Of a stretch of 64,000 bases of DNA, positions 46,810-56,644 are shown piece after piece. The notes under the pieces were generated by a model. It did no database searches, was not told the origin of the DNA, and worked only from the letters and a program-made list of their open reading frames with translations. The stretch covers positions 1 through 64,000 of the forward strand of contig NZ_WUYX01000003.1 of assembly GCF_009834785.1 (NCBI RefSeq). The letters run 5' to 3'. How positions within the stretch are numbered: the first letter of the stretch is position 1; each line of letters starts with the position of its first letter. This DNA is from Natronorubrum halalkaliphilum. Its GTDB lineage: Archaea > Halobacteriota > Halobacteria > Halobacteriales > Natrialbaceae. The translations under genes and the position numbers were made by a program.

Positions 46810-48591
46810 ATGAGTCAGCGTGACATGGGTGCCTCAGACACAGAACGTAATAGCCACACTCGCCGATCGTTCCTTGCCGCAGGTGGGGTTGCAGCTGCAA
46901 CGGCTCTCGCCGGCTGTGGGGGCGGCGAAGAAATCGATGATGAGGAAGAGGTCGAAGGGGATTACCTTCGAATGGCCGTCGACTCGGTCAGTTCACTGGA
47001 CCCGGTTATCATCCAACTCGACAGCGTCGGTGAGTACAACGTCTACGAACGACTCACCGAACACGTGAACGGGTCGCTTCCCGTCGAAGGCGACCTGGCC
47101 GAAGATTGGACGACCGAGGAGGACGGCCAGATCTACGAGTTCGAACTCAAGGAGGGGGTCCAGTTCCACGACGGCAGTGAGATGACTGCTGAGGACTTCG
47201 TTTACTCGTGGCGGCGGATGGCCGAGTCGCCGGATACCCGAAATGCAGACGACCTGTTCGATACGTTCGAAATCGCTCACGAGCGAGACGACGACGGCGA
47301 ACTCGTACCCGACTCGCTGGCCGTCGAGGCCGTCGACGACTACACGCTCAGAGTCGAACTCGCTCGCCCGTTCTACATGACTCTCGACCAGCTGGCAAAC
47401 ATCTCCTTCGCCGTCACCCCCGAGGGCGTCGTCGGCGACATCGAGGGCTACGACGGCGAGATGGACCAGAGCGAGTTCGGAACCGAGAACCCGATCGGAA
47501 CTGGACCGTTCATGTTCGAAGAGTGGGAGCAAGGGAGCTACATTTCCTTCGAACGCTTCGATGACTATCACGGCGAAGTCGCCGATATCGAGGGCATTCA
47601 CTGGTCGATCATGGACGACTCGAACGCGCGTCTCAACCGCGCCCTGAACCAGAACCTCGACGTATTCACGATGGAGCCGGCCCAGTTCGACCCCGACCTG
47701 CTCGAGATCGAAGAGACCGATGACCAAGGGCGAGAGTTCGGAACTTACGGGCCACTCGACAACGACGAGACGGTCCAGTACATGTCGTCGGAGGTTCTCA
47801 TCTCGCATTACATCGTTTTCAACACCGAGAACACCGACGAACTCGCTGCAAGACGGGCGATCGCTCACGTCATTAATCAGAACCGCCTTGCCGAAAACGA
47901 GTTCAACGACATGTACGACCCCGGCTATCACATCGTGGCTCCGTCAGCGTTCCCCGGTGGTGAGGACAACTACTGGGAGCGCGCCGAGGAGGAATACCCG
48001 TACGGGTACGACGAAGAGCAAATCGACGAGGCCCGCGACGTGATGGAAGAAGCGGGGTACGACGAGGACGACATGTACGAGATGACGCTGACGGTAATGC
48101 CCGAAAGTATCTGGCAGGACTTCGGGGAACTGCTGGCGTCGCAGGTGCAGGCCGCACACATCGATATGTCGATCGAAGAGGCGCCGTTCGCGACGATCAT
48201 TAACCGAGCTATCGAGGGAACGATGGATGCCTTTACACTCTGGGACCGAATGGATTATCCCGGCCCGGACATCTTTCACCGATTCCTCTACCCGACGCCG
48301 GACGCGCCGCAGTTTACTAGAATCTCGGGAGGTGTCGACGAGGAGTACGCTGACGCCGCCGAAGCGGCGTGGGAGCAGTATCTCGACAACCGCGGGCCGA
48401 CCGACGAGGAGGAGGAAGCCCGAAACGAGGCGTTCGAACGGATCGAGACCGAAAACTGGAATATGGTCGCCCAGCTACCGCTGTTGCACGAACGAGTTCA
48501 TCGGTTCGCCTACGACTGGGTCGATATGCCGATGCACGGCGTGATGGAGTATCAAAAGTACAACACCGTCAGTATCGGCGATCAGCCCTAA
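46810..48591 (+). CDS. ABC transporter substrate-binding lipoprotein, dipeptide/oligopeptide (SBP_bac_5) family
   Basis: A 593-residue Tat-exported lipoprotein. The signal is HTRRSFLAAGGVAAATAL, then the lipobox LAGC. The mature protein shows ERLTEHVNGSLPVEGDLAED, VQFHDGSEMTAEDFVYSWRR and NPIGTGPFMFEEW of family 5 binding proteins. It is the first gene of an operon with two permeases and two ATPases. The nearby nucleoside hydrolase makes a nucleoside or related ligand worth testing, although the family norm is peptides. Confidence 0.9.
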   Translation: MSQRDMGASDTERNSHTRRSFLAAGGVAAATALAGCGGGEEIDDEEEVEGDYLRMAVDSVSSLDPVIIQLDSVGEYNVYERLTEHVNGSLPVEGDLAEDWTTEEDGQIYEFELKEGVQFHDGSEMTAEDFVYSWRRMAESPDTRNADDLFDTFEIAHERDDDGELVPDSLAVEAVDDYTLRVELARPFYMTLDQLANISFAVTPEGVVGDIEGYDGEMDQSEFGTENPIGTGPFMFEEWEQGSYISFERFDDYHGEVADIEGIHWSIMDDSNARLNRALNQNLDVFTMEPAQFDPDLLEIEETDDQGREFGTYGPLDNDETVQYMSSEVLISHYIVFNTENTDELAARRAIAHVINQNRLAENEFNDMYDPGYHIVAPSAFPGGEDNYWERAEEEYPYGYDEEQIDEARDVMEEAGYDEDDMYEMTLTVMPESIWQDFGELLASQVQAAHIDMSIEEAPFATIINRAIEGTMDAFTLWDRMDYPGPDIFHRFLYPTPDAPQFTRISGGVDEEYADAAEAAWEQYLDNRGPTDEEEEARNEAFERIETENWNMVAQLPLLHERVHRFAYDWVDMPMHGVMEYQKYNTVSIGDQP

Positions 48592-48812
48592 GCGACCGCT
48601 CTCCCCGTTAATTTGACAAAAATGAGGAATATACAACTGATACGGTATTTACCGTGGATCGGGCCCAATCAACTTCGCGGCGCCGATCCACGCACGAACC
48701 GGGGTCCACAGTCCCGTGGAGGGGGCGATTTCCGAGGCCCGGTGCTGGTAGCGTCGAATTCGTCGTTCCTACCGTCCTCTGCCCTCGTAGCTGACCCTGT
48801 CGGGTGGAATCG

Positions 48813-49841
48813 ATGAGTCGGCTAGGCTATCTGTTACGGCGACTGCTGCTGGCGATTCCAGTCGTCGTATTCGGAACGTCGTTGACGTTTCTGATTATTC
48901 GTATGGGGCCGATCGATCCAGCCGCCGCGATTGTCGGTTCACCGGATACGCCTTCGGCTCAACAACAGTACGAACGAACGCGGGAACAGCTCGGACTCAC
49001 GAAACCGCTCTGGGAGCAGTACGTCGATTTCATGACTGATCTGCTCACGTTCAACCTCGGGCAGTCGTGGGTTCTCAGTCCCGGAACGAACACCTACGAC
49101 CTGATCCTGACGTACGCTCCACGAACGCTCTGGCTCGGCTTTTGGTCGATCCTGATCGCGATCCTGTTCGGGATTCCGCTCGGCTTCTACGCCGGGCTCA
49201 ACCCCAACACGCGTATCGATTACTTCGTTTCCTTCGGGGGCATCGTCTGGCGAGCCATGCCGAACTTCTGGCTCGCGATCATCCTGCTTGCACTGTTTGC
49301 CCAGTCACAGCAGTACTTCTTCGGCTTCGACTGGAGTAATTTCGTGGTTCAATCGCCGGTGACCGGCGCCTATGAGTTCAGCGATATCACAACGAGGGAT
49401 GGGTTCATCCGCGAATTCAAGCGAGTCCTCCCGGCTGCGCTCGTTCTCGGATCGGCGTCGATGGGTAACGAGATGCGAATCGGCCGTACCGCAGTGCTCG
49501 AAACGATCAATTCGAATTACGTCGAGACGGCCAAAGCGAAGGGGCTCTCGGCGAAGAAAATCGTCTGGAAGCACGTCTTCCGAAACGCGCTTATTCCGTT
49601 GGTTCCGGTTATCACGAGCGAGGCGTTCCTCCTGATCGGTGGCGCAGTGCTTGTCGAAGTCGTCTTCGGCATCAACGGGCTTGGCTACCTGTTCTTCCAG
49701 GCGGTCATTAACGGTGACCTGCCGCTCGTTGCGTCGCTCATGTACGTGTTCATCATCGTACTCGTGGGCGTGAACATCCTGCAAGACCTGCTGTACACGA
49801 TCATCGATCCCCGTGTGGGGCTCGAGGAGGGAGGTGCATGA
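48813..49841 (+). CDS. ABC transporter permease, DppB type
   Basis: A 342-residue permease with about six helices. It begins SRLGYLLRRLLLAIPVVVFG, the DppB N-terminal helix. The coupling loop is SNYVETAKAKGLSAKKIVWK. Start ATG 48813 lies nine bases inside an open frame that starts with GTG at 48804. It overlaps the next gene by ATGA. A 220-bp gap separates it from the binding-protein gene. Confidence 0.9.
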   Translation: MSRLGYLLRRLLLAIPVVVFGTSLTFLIIRMGPIDPAAAIVGSPDTPSAQQQYERTREQLGLTKPLWEQYVDFMTDLLTFNLGQSWVLSPGTNTYDLILTYAPRTLWLGFWSILIAILFGIPLGFYAGLNPNTRIDYFVSFGGIVWRAMPNFWLAIILLALFAQSQQYFFGFDWSNFVVQSPVTGAYEFSDITTRDGFIREFKRVLPAALVLGSASMGNEMRIGRTAVLETINSNYVETAKAKGLSAKKIVWKHVFRNALIPLVPVITSEAFLLIGGAVLVEVVFGINGLGYLFFQAVINGDLPLVASLMYVFIIVLVGVNILQDLLYTIIDPRVGLEEGGA

Positions 49842-51373
49842 CCGATACGAACGAGAGCAACGACACGCCGCGCGATCCCGATGAGGAACTGCACGATCCG
49901 CGAACCGGCGACGAAGGCAGGTTCGAGGATCAACCGTTACGCGAACGGATCGCGGCTAACCCTCGGCCGGCGGCAATTTGGGTAGCCGGTCTCACTCTGC
50001 TCGTCGCCCTACAGTTCGGCGCGATCGCAAATTTCGTCGTCAACACGATCCCGTGGTCGCTCCTGTTCGGCATACTCCCGTCGATCCCCGGAGCGGGCAG
50101 CGTGAGCGCGGCCGGGCAGTGGTTTGCTGACCTTCCAGCGTTGCTCACGCGCGAGACGATTCCGAACGAGGGGTACTACGTCCCCGGCGAAGGCTGGCAA
50201 GGAACGTTCCTCGGCCTCTCCCCGGCGATAGCGTGGGCGATACGCGTCGTACTCGTCTACGCGTACTCGTTTGCGTTCCTGGCGTGGGTCTGGTACGCCT
50301 ACGTACTCTTTCGCCGACACTACCGGTACGCCGACTGGACGCCGCGTGACGATATCGTCGGCCGACTACGCACCCACCGCTGGGGCCAGTTCGGCATCGT
50401 GGTCGTCCTCGCCTTCCTCGTGCTCGCGTTGTTCGCACCGGCACTGGCGACGGCACCTGTCGAACAGAACATCGAAGATCCGTACTCCCACACGATCGAG
50501 TACTACGACGCTGAACTCGGCGAAGTGACCGAAACGACGGTCGGCGATGCCAACCGCGATTCCGCGTCGCGCGGCAGCAGCTCGAACGTCGGTCCCATGA
50601 CTTACGATGAGTACGATCGATTCCATCCGATCGGTACATTACCGTCCGGGGGTGACTTATTCACGTTCATGGCCTTCGGTGCGCGAATATCGCTGTTGAT
50701 CGGTCTGTTGAGTCTGGCGATTAGCGGTATTGCAGCCGCCACGTTGGCGCTGTTTGGCGCCTACTACAAGGGCAAACTCGACCTTTCGTTCGTCGTCGCG
50801 AGCGACTCGGTTCAAGCGATGCCGAGGTTGCTCTTACTGGTGTTACTATCCGTCGTGCTCGCTGATACGTGGCTCGGTGGCCTCTATAGCGGGGCGATCG
50901 TCCTCGCGTTGATCTTCGGGGCGACGGGATGGCCCGCACTCTGGCGGGCGGTTCGTGGTCCCGCGTTGCAGGTCTCCGAAAAGGAGTGGATCGACGCCGC
51001 TCGGAGCTACGGACAGGCGCCGACCGTAACCATGCGTCGGCACATGCTCCCATACATTCTGGGATACTTGCTGATCTACGCCTCGATGACGCTCGGCGGC
51101 ATCATCGTCGGCGTAGCCGGACTCTCGTTCCTCGGTCTCGGCGTTGACTCGCCGACGCCCGAGTGGGGTCGTGCGATCGACGCCGGTCAGGACTACGTGA
51201 CGACCAGTTCGTGGCACATCTCGCTCATCCCCGGGATCTTCATCGTGCTGGTTGTGACGGCGTTCAACGCGCTCGGGGACGGCATCCGCGACGCGATCGA
51301 TCCACAGAGTGACGTCGGAGGCGACTCCGACGATGCTACCGACGAAGCCGCCGCAGGAGGGACAGGAGCATGA
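49838..51373 (+). CDS. ABC transporter permease, DppC type, with a long N-terminal extension
   Basis: A 511-residue permease, about 200 residues longer than the usual DppC. The extra N-terminal part has an acidic tail of some 35 residues, a hydrophobic helix near residues 45-65, and another near 125-150 (VLVYAYSFAFLAWVWYAYVL). The normal DppC start follows (HRWGQFGIVVVLAFLVLALF). The core carries the usual HPIGTLPSGGD segment and the coupling loop EKEWIDAARSYGQAPTVTMR. The role of the extension is unknown. It overlaps both neighbours by ATGA. Confidence 0.88.
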   Translation: MTDTNESNDTPRDPDEELHDPRTGDEGRFEDQPLRERIAANPRPAAIWVAGLTLLVALQFGAIANFVVNTIPWSLLFGILPSIPGAGSVSAAGQWFADLPALLTRETIPNEGYYVPGEGWQGTFLGLSPAIAWAIRVVLVYAYSFAFLAWVWYAYVLFRRHYRYADWTPRDDIVGRLRTHRWGQFGIVVVLAFLVLALFAPALATAPVEQNIEDPYSHTIEYYDAELGEVTETTVGDANRDSASRGSSSNVGPMTYDEYDRFHPIGTLPSGGDLFTFMAFGARISLLIGLLSLAISGIAAATLALFGAYYKGKLDLSFVVASDSVQAMPRLLLLVLLSVVLADTWLGGLYSGAIVLALIFGATGWPALWRAVRGPALQVSEKEWIDAARSYGQAPTVTMRRHMLPYILGYLLIYASMTLGGIIVGVAGLSFLGLGVDSPTPEWGRAIDAGQDYVTTSSWHISLIPGIFIVLVVTAFNALGDGIRDAIDPQSDVGGDSDDATDEAAAGGTGA

Positions 51374-52458
51374 GCGGCGATTCGATCGCTCCCGGGGAAC
51401 GATCGCTCCCCGACGAGGACGAAGACGAGGGCGAGGAATCGCTGCTCGAGGTCGAAGACCTCCGGACCGTGTTTTACACGGACAAGGAGGAGATCCACGC
51501 CGTCGACGGAATCGACTTCTCCATTCGCAAGGGAGAAACGCTCGGTATCGTCGGCGAGTCCGGGTCCGGAAAGAGCGTTACGGCTCGCTCGATCATGGGG
51601 CTCATCAAGTCTCCCGGACGTATCGTCGGCGGGAGTATCCGGTATCGCGGCGAGGATCTCGTCGGAAAGTCCGAAACGGAGCTCGAAGGCTATCGCGGCG
51701 GCGACATCGCGATGATCTTCCAGGACCCGATGACGAGTCTCAACCCGGTCTACACCGTTGGCAATCAGATCAAGGAAGCACTCGACCTTCACCAGGATCT
51801 CACCGGCGAGGAAGCGACCGACGAAGCCGCTAGGCTGCTCGAGTCGGTCAACATCCCCGACGCGAGACGGCGACTCAGCGAGTATCCACACGAGTTCTCC
51901 GGCGGGATGCGTCAGCGCGCGCTAATCGCGATGGCGCTCGCCTGCGATCCGGATCTGTTGATCTGTGACGAACCGACGACCGCGTTGGACGTGACGACCC
52001 AGGCCCAGATCCTCGAGCTCCTCCAAGAGATCCAGCGCGAGCGCGACCTGGCGATGCTGTTTATCACCCACGATATCGGCGTGATCGCCGAGGTCGCAGA
52101 TCGCGTAGCCGTCATGTACGCGGGCGAGATCATCGAACGGGCGGCGGTCAAACCGCTGTTTGCGGACCCGAAACACCCCTACACACAGGGGTTACTCGAA
52201 AGCATTCCGGGCCGCAATCCGGAGGCCAACCAGTTACACACGATCGACGGAGACGTACCGACGGCAACCGAACCCGCGTCGTCGTGTCGGTTTGCGCCGC
52301 GGTGTCCGGCGGCGTTCGACGAGTGTCAGAAGGTCCATCCCGCAACCGTTTCCGTCGACGACGACCACACCGTTTCCTGTCTGCTGTATCCGGAGGCGGA
52401 TTCGAAGACCGACCGACTCGCGCAGCATCGCGACACTGACGAGGTGATCGACGAATGA
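51370..52458 (+). CDS. ABC transporter ATP-binding protein, DppD type
   Basis: A 362-residue ATPase: Walker A GESGSGKSVTARSI, signature [15 protein letters not shown], Walker [15 protein letters not shown], switch His in FITHDIGVIAE. The C-terminal Cys-rich motif is CRFAPRCPAAFDEC. It starts with an acidic tail of about 25 residues. It overlaps the preceding and following genes by four bases each. Confidence 0.93.
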   Translation: MSGDSIAPGERSLPDEDEDEGEESLLEVEDLRTVFYTDKEEIHAVDGIDFSIRKGETLGIVGESGSGKSVTARSIMGLIKSPGRIVGGSIRYRGEDLVGKSETELEGYRGGDIAMIFQDPMTSLNPVYTVGNQIKEALDLHQDLTGEEATDEAARLLESVNIPDARRRLSEYPHEFSGGMRQRALIAMALACDPDLLICDEPTTALDVTTQAQILELLQEIQRERDLAMLFITHDIGVIAEVADRVAVMYAGEIIERAAVKPLFADPKHPYTQGLLESIPGRNPEANQLHTIDGDVPTATEPASSCRFAPRCPAAFDECQKVHPATVSVDDDHTVSCLLYPEADSKTDRLAQHRDTDEVIDE

Positions 52459-53792
52459 GCCAACACGTCCAAGACTACGACGAAACGACGGCGAACGAAA
52501 CGGAGCCGCTCGTCTCGGTACAGAACCTCAAAACGTACTACGAAACCGGCGGCATGCTTTCGTCGGATCCGGTCAAGGCCGTCGACGGCGTGAGCTTCGA
52601 TATTCAGCGCGGCGAAACGCTCGGACTGGTCGGCGAAAGCGGGTGTGGAAAGACGACGCTGGGTCGGACGCTCGTCCGCCTCGAGACGCCAACGGACGGT
52701 GAAATCAGCTTCGACGGGACGGATATCGCGACGCTAAGCGGCGACGACCTCAAGGCCTGGCGAGAGAACGCCCAGATCGTCTTCCAGGATCCCGACTCGA
52801 GTATGAACGATCGGCTTACGATCGGGAAAATCATTCGGGAACCGCTCGACGTCTACGAGTGGAAGACGCCGCGAGAGCGACGGACGCGCGTGCGGGAGTT
52901 GCTCGATACGGTCGGGCTGCAGCCCGAACACTACTATCGGTACCCCCACCAGTTCTCGGGCGGTCAGCGCCAGCGGATCGGGATCGCGCGAGCGCTCGCG
53001 CTCAACCCCGACTTCATCGTTCTCGACGAACCGACGAGCGCGCTCGACGTCTCGGTACAGGCGAAGATCCTCAATCTGCTCGAGGAGCTTCAGGACGAGT
53101 TCGGCTTGACCTACCTACTGATCGCACACGATCTCTCGGTCGTCCGCCACGCCTGCGACCGGATCGCAGTCATGTACCTCGGCAACATCATGGAGATCGG
53201 CGATACGGAGCAACTGTTCAACGATCCCGCGAACCCGTACACGCATACGTTGTTGTCCTCGATTCCGGCTCCCGATCCGACCATCGAGCAAAACCGCATC
53301 CCGCTTCGGGGCTCACCGCCGAGTCCGCGGGATCCGCCTTCCGGCTGTCCGTTTTCGACGCGGTGTCCGATGAAGGTCCGCCCCGACGAGTGGGACGACC
53401 TCTCCGAAGAGCTGTGGATGCAACTCGACGTTCTCCAGGATATCCTCCGAGAGCGCGCAAAACGGGCCGGGGGACTCTCGAACCGAATTCAACGAGCGAT
53501 CGGCCTCGAAGATCCGACCGCTGACTTCGACGAGGTCCGTCGAACCGTGTTCGACGACGTCTCCGTTCCGGAGTCCGTCGCACAGCAACTCGACGAAACG
53601 CAGACGCAACTGGCTGAGGAAGGCGAAGATGCTGCCCTCGACTATCTGCGTGAACAGTTCGGGAGCGACTGTGATTCCGTCTTCCCGGAAGAGCACGTCG
53701 TAGACGACACCGATCGAACGAGTCGCTGCCATCGCCATCGAGACGCGAACGCCGAACCGGCCGAACTCGATCGAATCCCGTCTCCAGAGTGA
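52455..53792 (+). CDS. ABC transporter ATP-binding protein, DppF type, with a long C-terminal insert
   Basis: A 445-residue ATPase: Walker A GESGCGKTTLGRTL, signature [15 protein letters not shown], Walker B FIVLDEPTSALDVS. After the CPFSTRCP motif, more than 100 helical, charged residues intervene (WDDLSEELWMQLDVLQDIL onward) before the terminal SRCHRHRD. The Cys-rich tail is thus split, as in the DppF-type protein at 20600. Last gene of the importer operon. Confidence 0.9.
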   Translation: MSQHVQDYDETTANETEPLVSVQNLKTYYETGGMLSSDPVKAVDGVSFDIQRGETLGLVGESGCGKTTLGRTLVRLETPTDGEISFDGTDIATLSGDDLKAWRENAQIVFQDPDSSMNDRLTIGKIIREPLDVYEWKTPRERRTRVRELLDTVGLQPEHYYRYPHQFSGGQRQRIGIARALALNPDFIVLDEPTSALDVSVQAKILNLLEELQDEFGLTYLLIAHDLSVVRHACDRIAVMYLGNIMEIGDTEQLFNDPANPYTHTLLSSIPAPDPTIEQNRIPLRGSPPSPRDPPSGCPFSTRCPMKVRPDEWDDLSEELWMQLDVLQDILRERAKRAGGLSNRIQRAIGLEDPTADFDEVRRTVFDDVSVPESVAQQLDETQTQLAEEGEDAALDYLREQFGSDCDSVFPEEHVVDDTDRTSRCHRHRDANAEPAELDRIPSPE

Positions 53793-53795
53793 ACA

Positions 53796-54188
53796 ATGCG
53801 ACTCGCTTTCCCCGTCCTCGATTTGGTCCTTTCGACGGCGTTCGTCGCAACCCTCATCGTCGCGGCCGTCTCGGGTGGTGTACTCGCCGGCAGCGGTAAT
53901 TTCGTCGTCGTCAAACAGATCCTCTTCGTGATCGGGTTGTTTCTGGTCGGCGTTGCCGCCGTTCAACTCCGTATGAATACCACTCTCGGTGACGAACAGG
54001 ACGTCCAATACGGGGACGGGCCCGACGAGCGGTCGCGGATCCGTTCCGTTTTCGAGTCGTTGATCCCGGACGCGTGGGTCCTCCCGAGGTCTGATCGGTT
54101 CCCCGACGCCGCGAAGTGGGTCGTCATCGGCCTGTGGATCTTGCTCTTCTCGTACGTCATGGAAGCGGGCTTTGGGGTCGGCGTTTGA
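53796..54188 (+). CDS. Small haloarchaeal membrane protein of unknown function
   Basis: A 130-residue protein with three likely transmembrane helices: about residues 8-30 (LDLVLSTAFVATLIVAAV), 36-57 (QILFVIGLFLVGVAAVQL) and 106-124 (WVVIGLWILLFSYVMEAG). A charged cytosolic or external loop of some 45 residues separates the second and third. I do not recognise a named family. It starts three bases after the ABC operon, but this may be coincidental. Confidence 0.7.
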   Translation: MRLAFPVLDLVLSTAFVATLIVAAVSGGVLAGSGNFVVVKQILFVIGLFLVGVAAVQLRMNTTLGDEQDVQYGDGPDERSRIRSVFESLIPDAWVLPRSDRFPDAAKWVVIGLWILLFSYVMEAGFGVGV

Positions 54189-54250
54189 GAGCGGATCAAC
54201 CGGCTGCTCGAATCCAACACGCTTTTTTGCCAGCCGAGAGACTGACACGC

Positions 54251-54712
54251 ATGGCTAACCAGACCCCGTGGGAAGCGACGCTCGAGGATATGCGTTCGAT
54301 AGCAGCCGACCTCGAGGAAGACGGGTGGGAGACGTTGTCGATCGCTGCTGGCGACACCGCACCCGTCAGCCCCGACGCCGGGCCGGACGACCGATTCGGG
54401 CTCGTTCACGTCGTTCAGGGCGACGATGCTGACCGACTCGAAGAGATACTCGAGACGGCTTCGATCACGGAGTCGGAATCGTATCTTGCCGTCGTCTCCG
54501 GAACAGAGTACACGGTTACCGTCGTCAGCGATCCCGAGTCACGTGTCGCCGTACTCCTTACGGGCGCGTTCGAGTACCAGCAGGCCAGACCCTGTTTCGA
54601 CGCCGCTGCTCGCCGCGGCGTAATCTACAGTCACGTCCAACGACTCGACGGCACTCGAGTCGCCGTCTTCGAGCACGACGATCCGGAACTCTTCGAACCT
54701 TCGGAAACGTAG
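54251..54712 (+). CDS. Conserved haloarchaeal hypothetical protein
   Basis: A 153-residue soluble acidic protein starting MANQTPWEATLEDM. It appears alpha/beta: an N-terminal helix (EATLEDMRSIAADLEEDGWE), alternating strands such as FGLVHVV and YLAVVS, and a C-terminal part rich in strands (YSHVQRLDGTRVAVFEH). No catalytic motif is obvious and I do not recognise a functional family. It lies 44 bp upstream of an MBL gene and may be co-transcribed with it. Confidence 0.7.
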   Translation: MANQTPWEATLEDMRSIAADLEEDGWETLSIAAGDTAPVSPDAGPDDRFGLVHVVQGDDADRLEEILETASITESESYLAVVSGTEYTVTVVSDPESRVAVLLTGAFEYQQARPCFDAAARRGVIYSHVQRLDGTRVAVFEHDDPELFEPSET

Positions 54713-54756
54713 TGAAACCGTAAGAACGATCCTGATCGCTCGCGAGGTTGTAGACG

Positions 54757-55539
54757 ATGGCAACGCTTCGTTTGCTCGGGACGGCAGCCTATCCGCGCGT
54801 GGACGAGACGGTTCATCTGCTTTTGTCGTCGAACGACGAACACCTGCTGGTCGATGCCGGGACACGGATTCCACAGACACTCGAGGAACTGGGATATTCG
54901 CCGGGAGACGTGACCGACATCTTTTGTACACACTCCCACGCTGATCATCTCCTCGGTGTTCCGTACGTGTTGCTCGGTCGCTTTCTCGCACGCAACGGTG
55001 CCATTCGAGCAACTGCACCCGACCGACCGTTGACAGTTCGAGCCAACCCGGATACCATCTCTGACTTGCGTACGCTTACCGGCGTCGTCACGCCCGGGAT
55101 CGACGAATTGCTGACCGATGCCGATCGACTCGTCGAGACCGCCGTCGGGGATACGTTTACCGTCGGCAACGTAACCGTTGGAGTGGGTCCCGCCGATCAC
55201 GCGGTGCCGACCCAGGGACTGGTCTTCGACGGCGAGCAACGAATCGTCTACACCGCCGACACGACGTCGATGCCCGCCCTGCGTGAGTACGTTGGGACGT
55301 GTGACGTCGTGATTCACGAAGCGATGTACGCCGCCGAACAGGCGGATCTCGCGGCTGATCTGGGACACGGAACGTCTCGGGAGGCCGGGGCGTTCGCTGC
55401 GGCGACCGATGCGAACGAGCTGTGGCTCGTTCACGTCGCTGACCGCTATGAGAGCGCCGAACAAATCCGTCGAGAGGCCGAAGCCGAGTTCGACGGCCGC
55501 GTCGTCGTTCCCTCTCGATTCGACACGGTATCGCTGTAG
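54757..55539 (+). CDS. MBL-fold hydrolase (RNase Z / phosphodiesterase-like)
   Basis: A 260-residue MBL-fold protein. The metal site is CTHSHADHLLGVP (HxHxDH). GPADHAVPTQGLVF supplies a later His, YTADTTSMPAL the bridging Asp and IHEAMYAAEQADLAADLGHG the RNase Z-like C-terminal block. It lacks the exosite sequence of true tRNase Z, so it is probably another phosphodiesterase or a hydrolase of unknown substrate. Convergent with the inositol-monophosphatase-family gene. Confidence 0.8.
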   Translation: MATLRLLGTAAYPRVDETVHLLLSSNDEHLLVDAGTRIPQTLEELGYSPGDVTDIFCTHSHADHLLGVPYVLLGRFLARNGAIRATAPDRPLTVRANPDTISDLRTLTGVVTPGIDELLTDADRLVETAVGDTFTVGNVTVGVGPADHAVPTQGLVFDGEQRIVYTADTTSMPALREYVGTCDVVIHEAMYAAEQADLAADLGHGTSREAGAFAAATDANELWLVHVADRYESAEQIRREAEAEFDGRVVVPSRFDTVSL

Positions 55540-55606
55540 CTCTCGCACCTGGTCTCAATCGATACGTCGCCCGTTGATTACGCTCGAACGCAACCAGTTA
55601 TCGGTA

Positions 55607-56398
55607 CTACCGGCCCTCGATCCCGCGTGCTGCTGCGAGGACCTCATCGTGTGCAGTGCCGTTAGAAGCGACGAGCCCGGTGCTCGCGTACGTCCACGGA
55701 TCTCCCTCGAGATCGGTGACGACGCCGCCAGCCTGTCGCACGAGATGAACTCCCGCGATGGTGTCCCACGGTTTCGGCTCGACGTTCGTAATCGTTCCTT
55801 CGATGGAACCGGCGGCAATTAGCGCCAGCGTTCCCTGTACGCTTCCGTACCGGGAGAGATCACCGAACCGAGTGACGATCTCGCGACAGGCTGCGGCGTA
55901 CTCGTCTCGCTCGTCGAACCCCCACCAGATCGTCGGGACGACCGTAAACGTCTCCGGATCCGTTCGTTCGCTTACCGACACCGACGTCTCGTTGAGTCTC
56001 GTGTCGTCAGCATCCGCGACGAACGTATCGCTCTCGGCGGGCAGGATGTTCGCGGCTGCGATCGGTTCCCCGTCGACCACTGCGGCGACGCTCGTCGTCC
56101 AAAAACGCATGTCGCGAACGTAATTGTTCGTTCCGTCGATCGGATCGATAACCCAGGCCGGCCCCTCCTCGGGGACGGATTTGAGCGCATCCGCTTCCTC
56201 TCCGACGATCGGCTCGTCGGGATACGCCTCTCGAATGACTTCGATAACCCGGTCTTGGGCGTTACGGTCGGCCTGTGTCACGACGTCCGTTTTCCCCTCT
56301 TTCGTCGTGATGGCGAGGTCGCTTCGAAACCCCTCGAGTGCGACGTCTGCTCCGGCTCGAGCGGCACGCTTCACTACTGCTGCTTTCTCTCCCGTCAT
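55607..56398 (-). CDS. Inositol monophosphatase-family phosphatase
   Basis: A 263-residue Mg2+-dependent phosphatase. Metal-binding motifs are VGEEAD, WVIDPIDGTNNYVRDMRF and VEPKPWDTIAGVHLVRQAGG. The same frame stays open to 57802, but that extension is antisense to the oxidoreductase at 56645 and is discarded; the start is the ATG at 56398 (MTGEKAAVVKRA). Substrates in archaea include inositol-1-phosphate and fructose-1,6-bisphosphate. Which one applies here is unknown. Confidence 0.87.
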   Translation of the reverse strand: MTGEKAAVVKRAARAGADVALEGFRSDLAITTKEGKTDVVTQADRNAQDRVIEVIREAYPDEPIVGEEADALKSVPEEGPAWVIDPIDGTNNYVRDMRFWTTSVAAVVDGEPIAAANILPAESDTFVADADDTRLNETSVSVSERTDPETFTVVPTIWWGFDERDEYAAACREIVTRFGDLSRYGSVQGTLALIAAGSIEGTITNVEPKPWDTIAGVHLVRQAGGVVTDLEGDPWTYASTGLVASNGTAHDEVLAAARGIEGR

Positions 56399-56644
56399 TT
56401 GTACCCCGTACGTTCGGATGCGACCACTATATATCTGCCCCGACCGATCAAGCAGGCGAATGGGAATCGCCGAATTGTGGTCTATCCCTGTGGATCGTCT
56501 CGATACGGCTGTCCCTGCACCTGCTAGAAATCGATGGCCCGTTCGATATCCGCTCTCGAATCTTCCCGCGAGAACCGCTCGGCCAGGTTCGGCTCGTACT
56601 CCCCCGACCAGTACAATTATTATCTGCGTGTGGTATATGGACCC

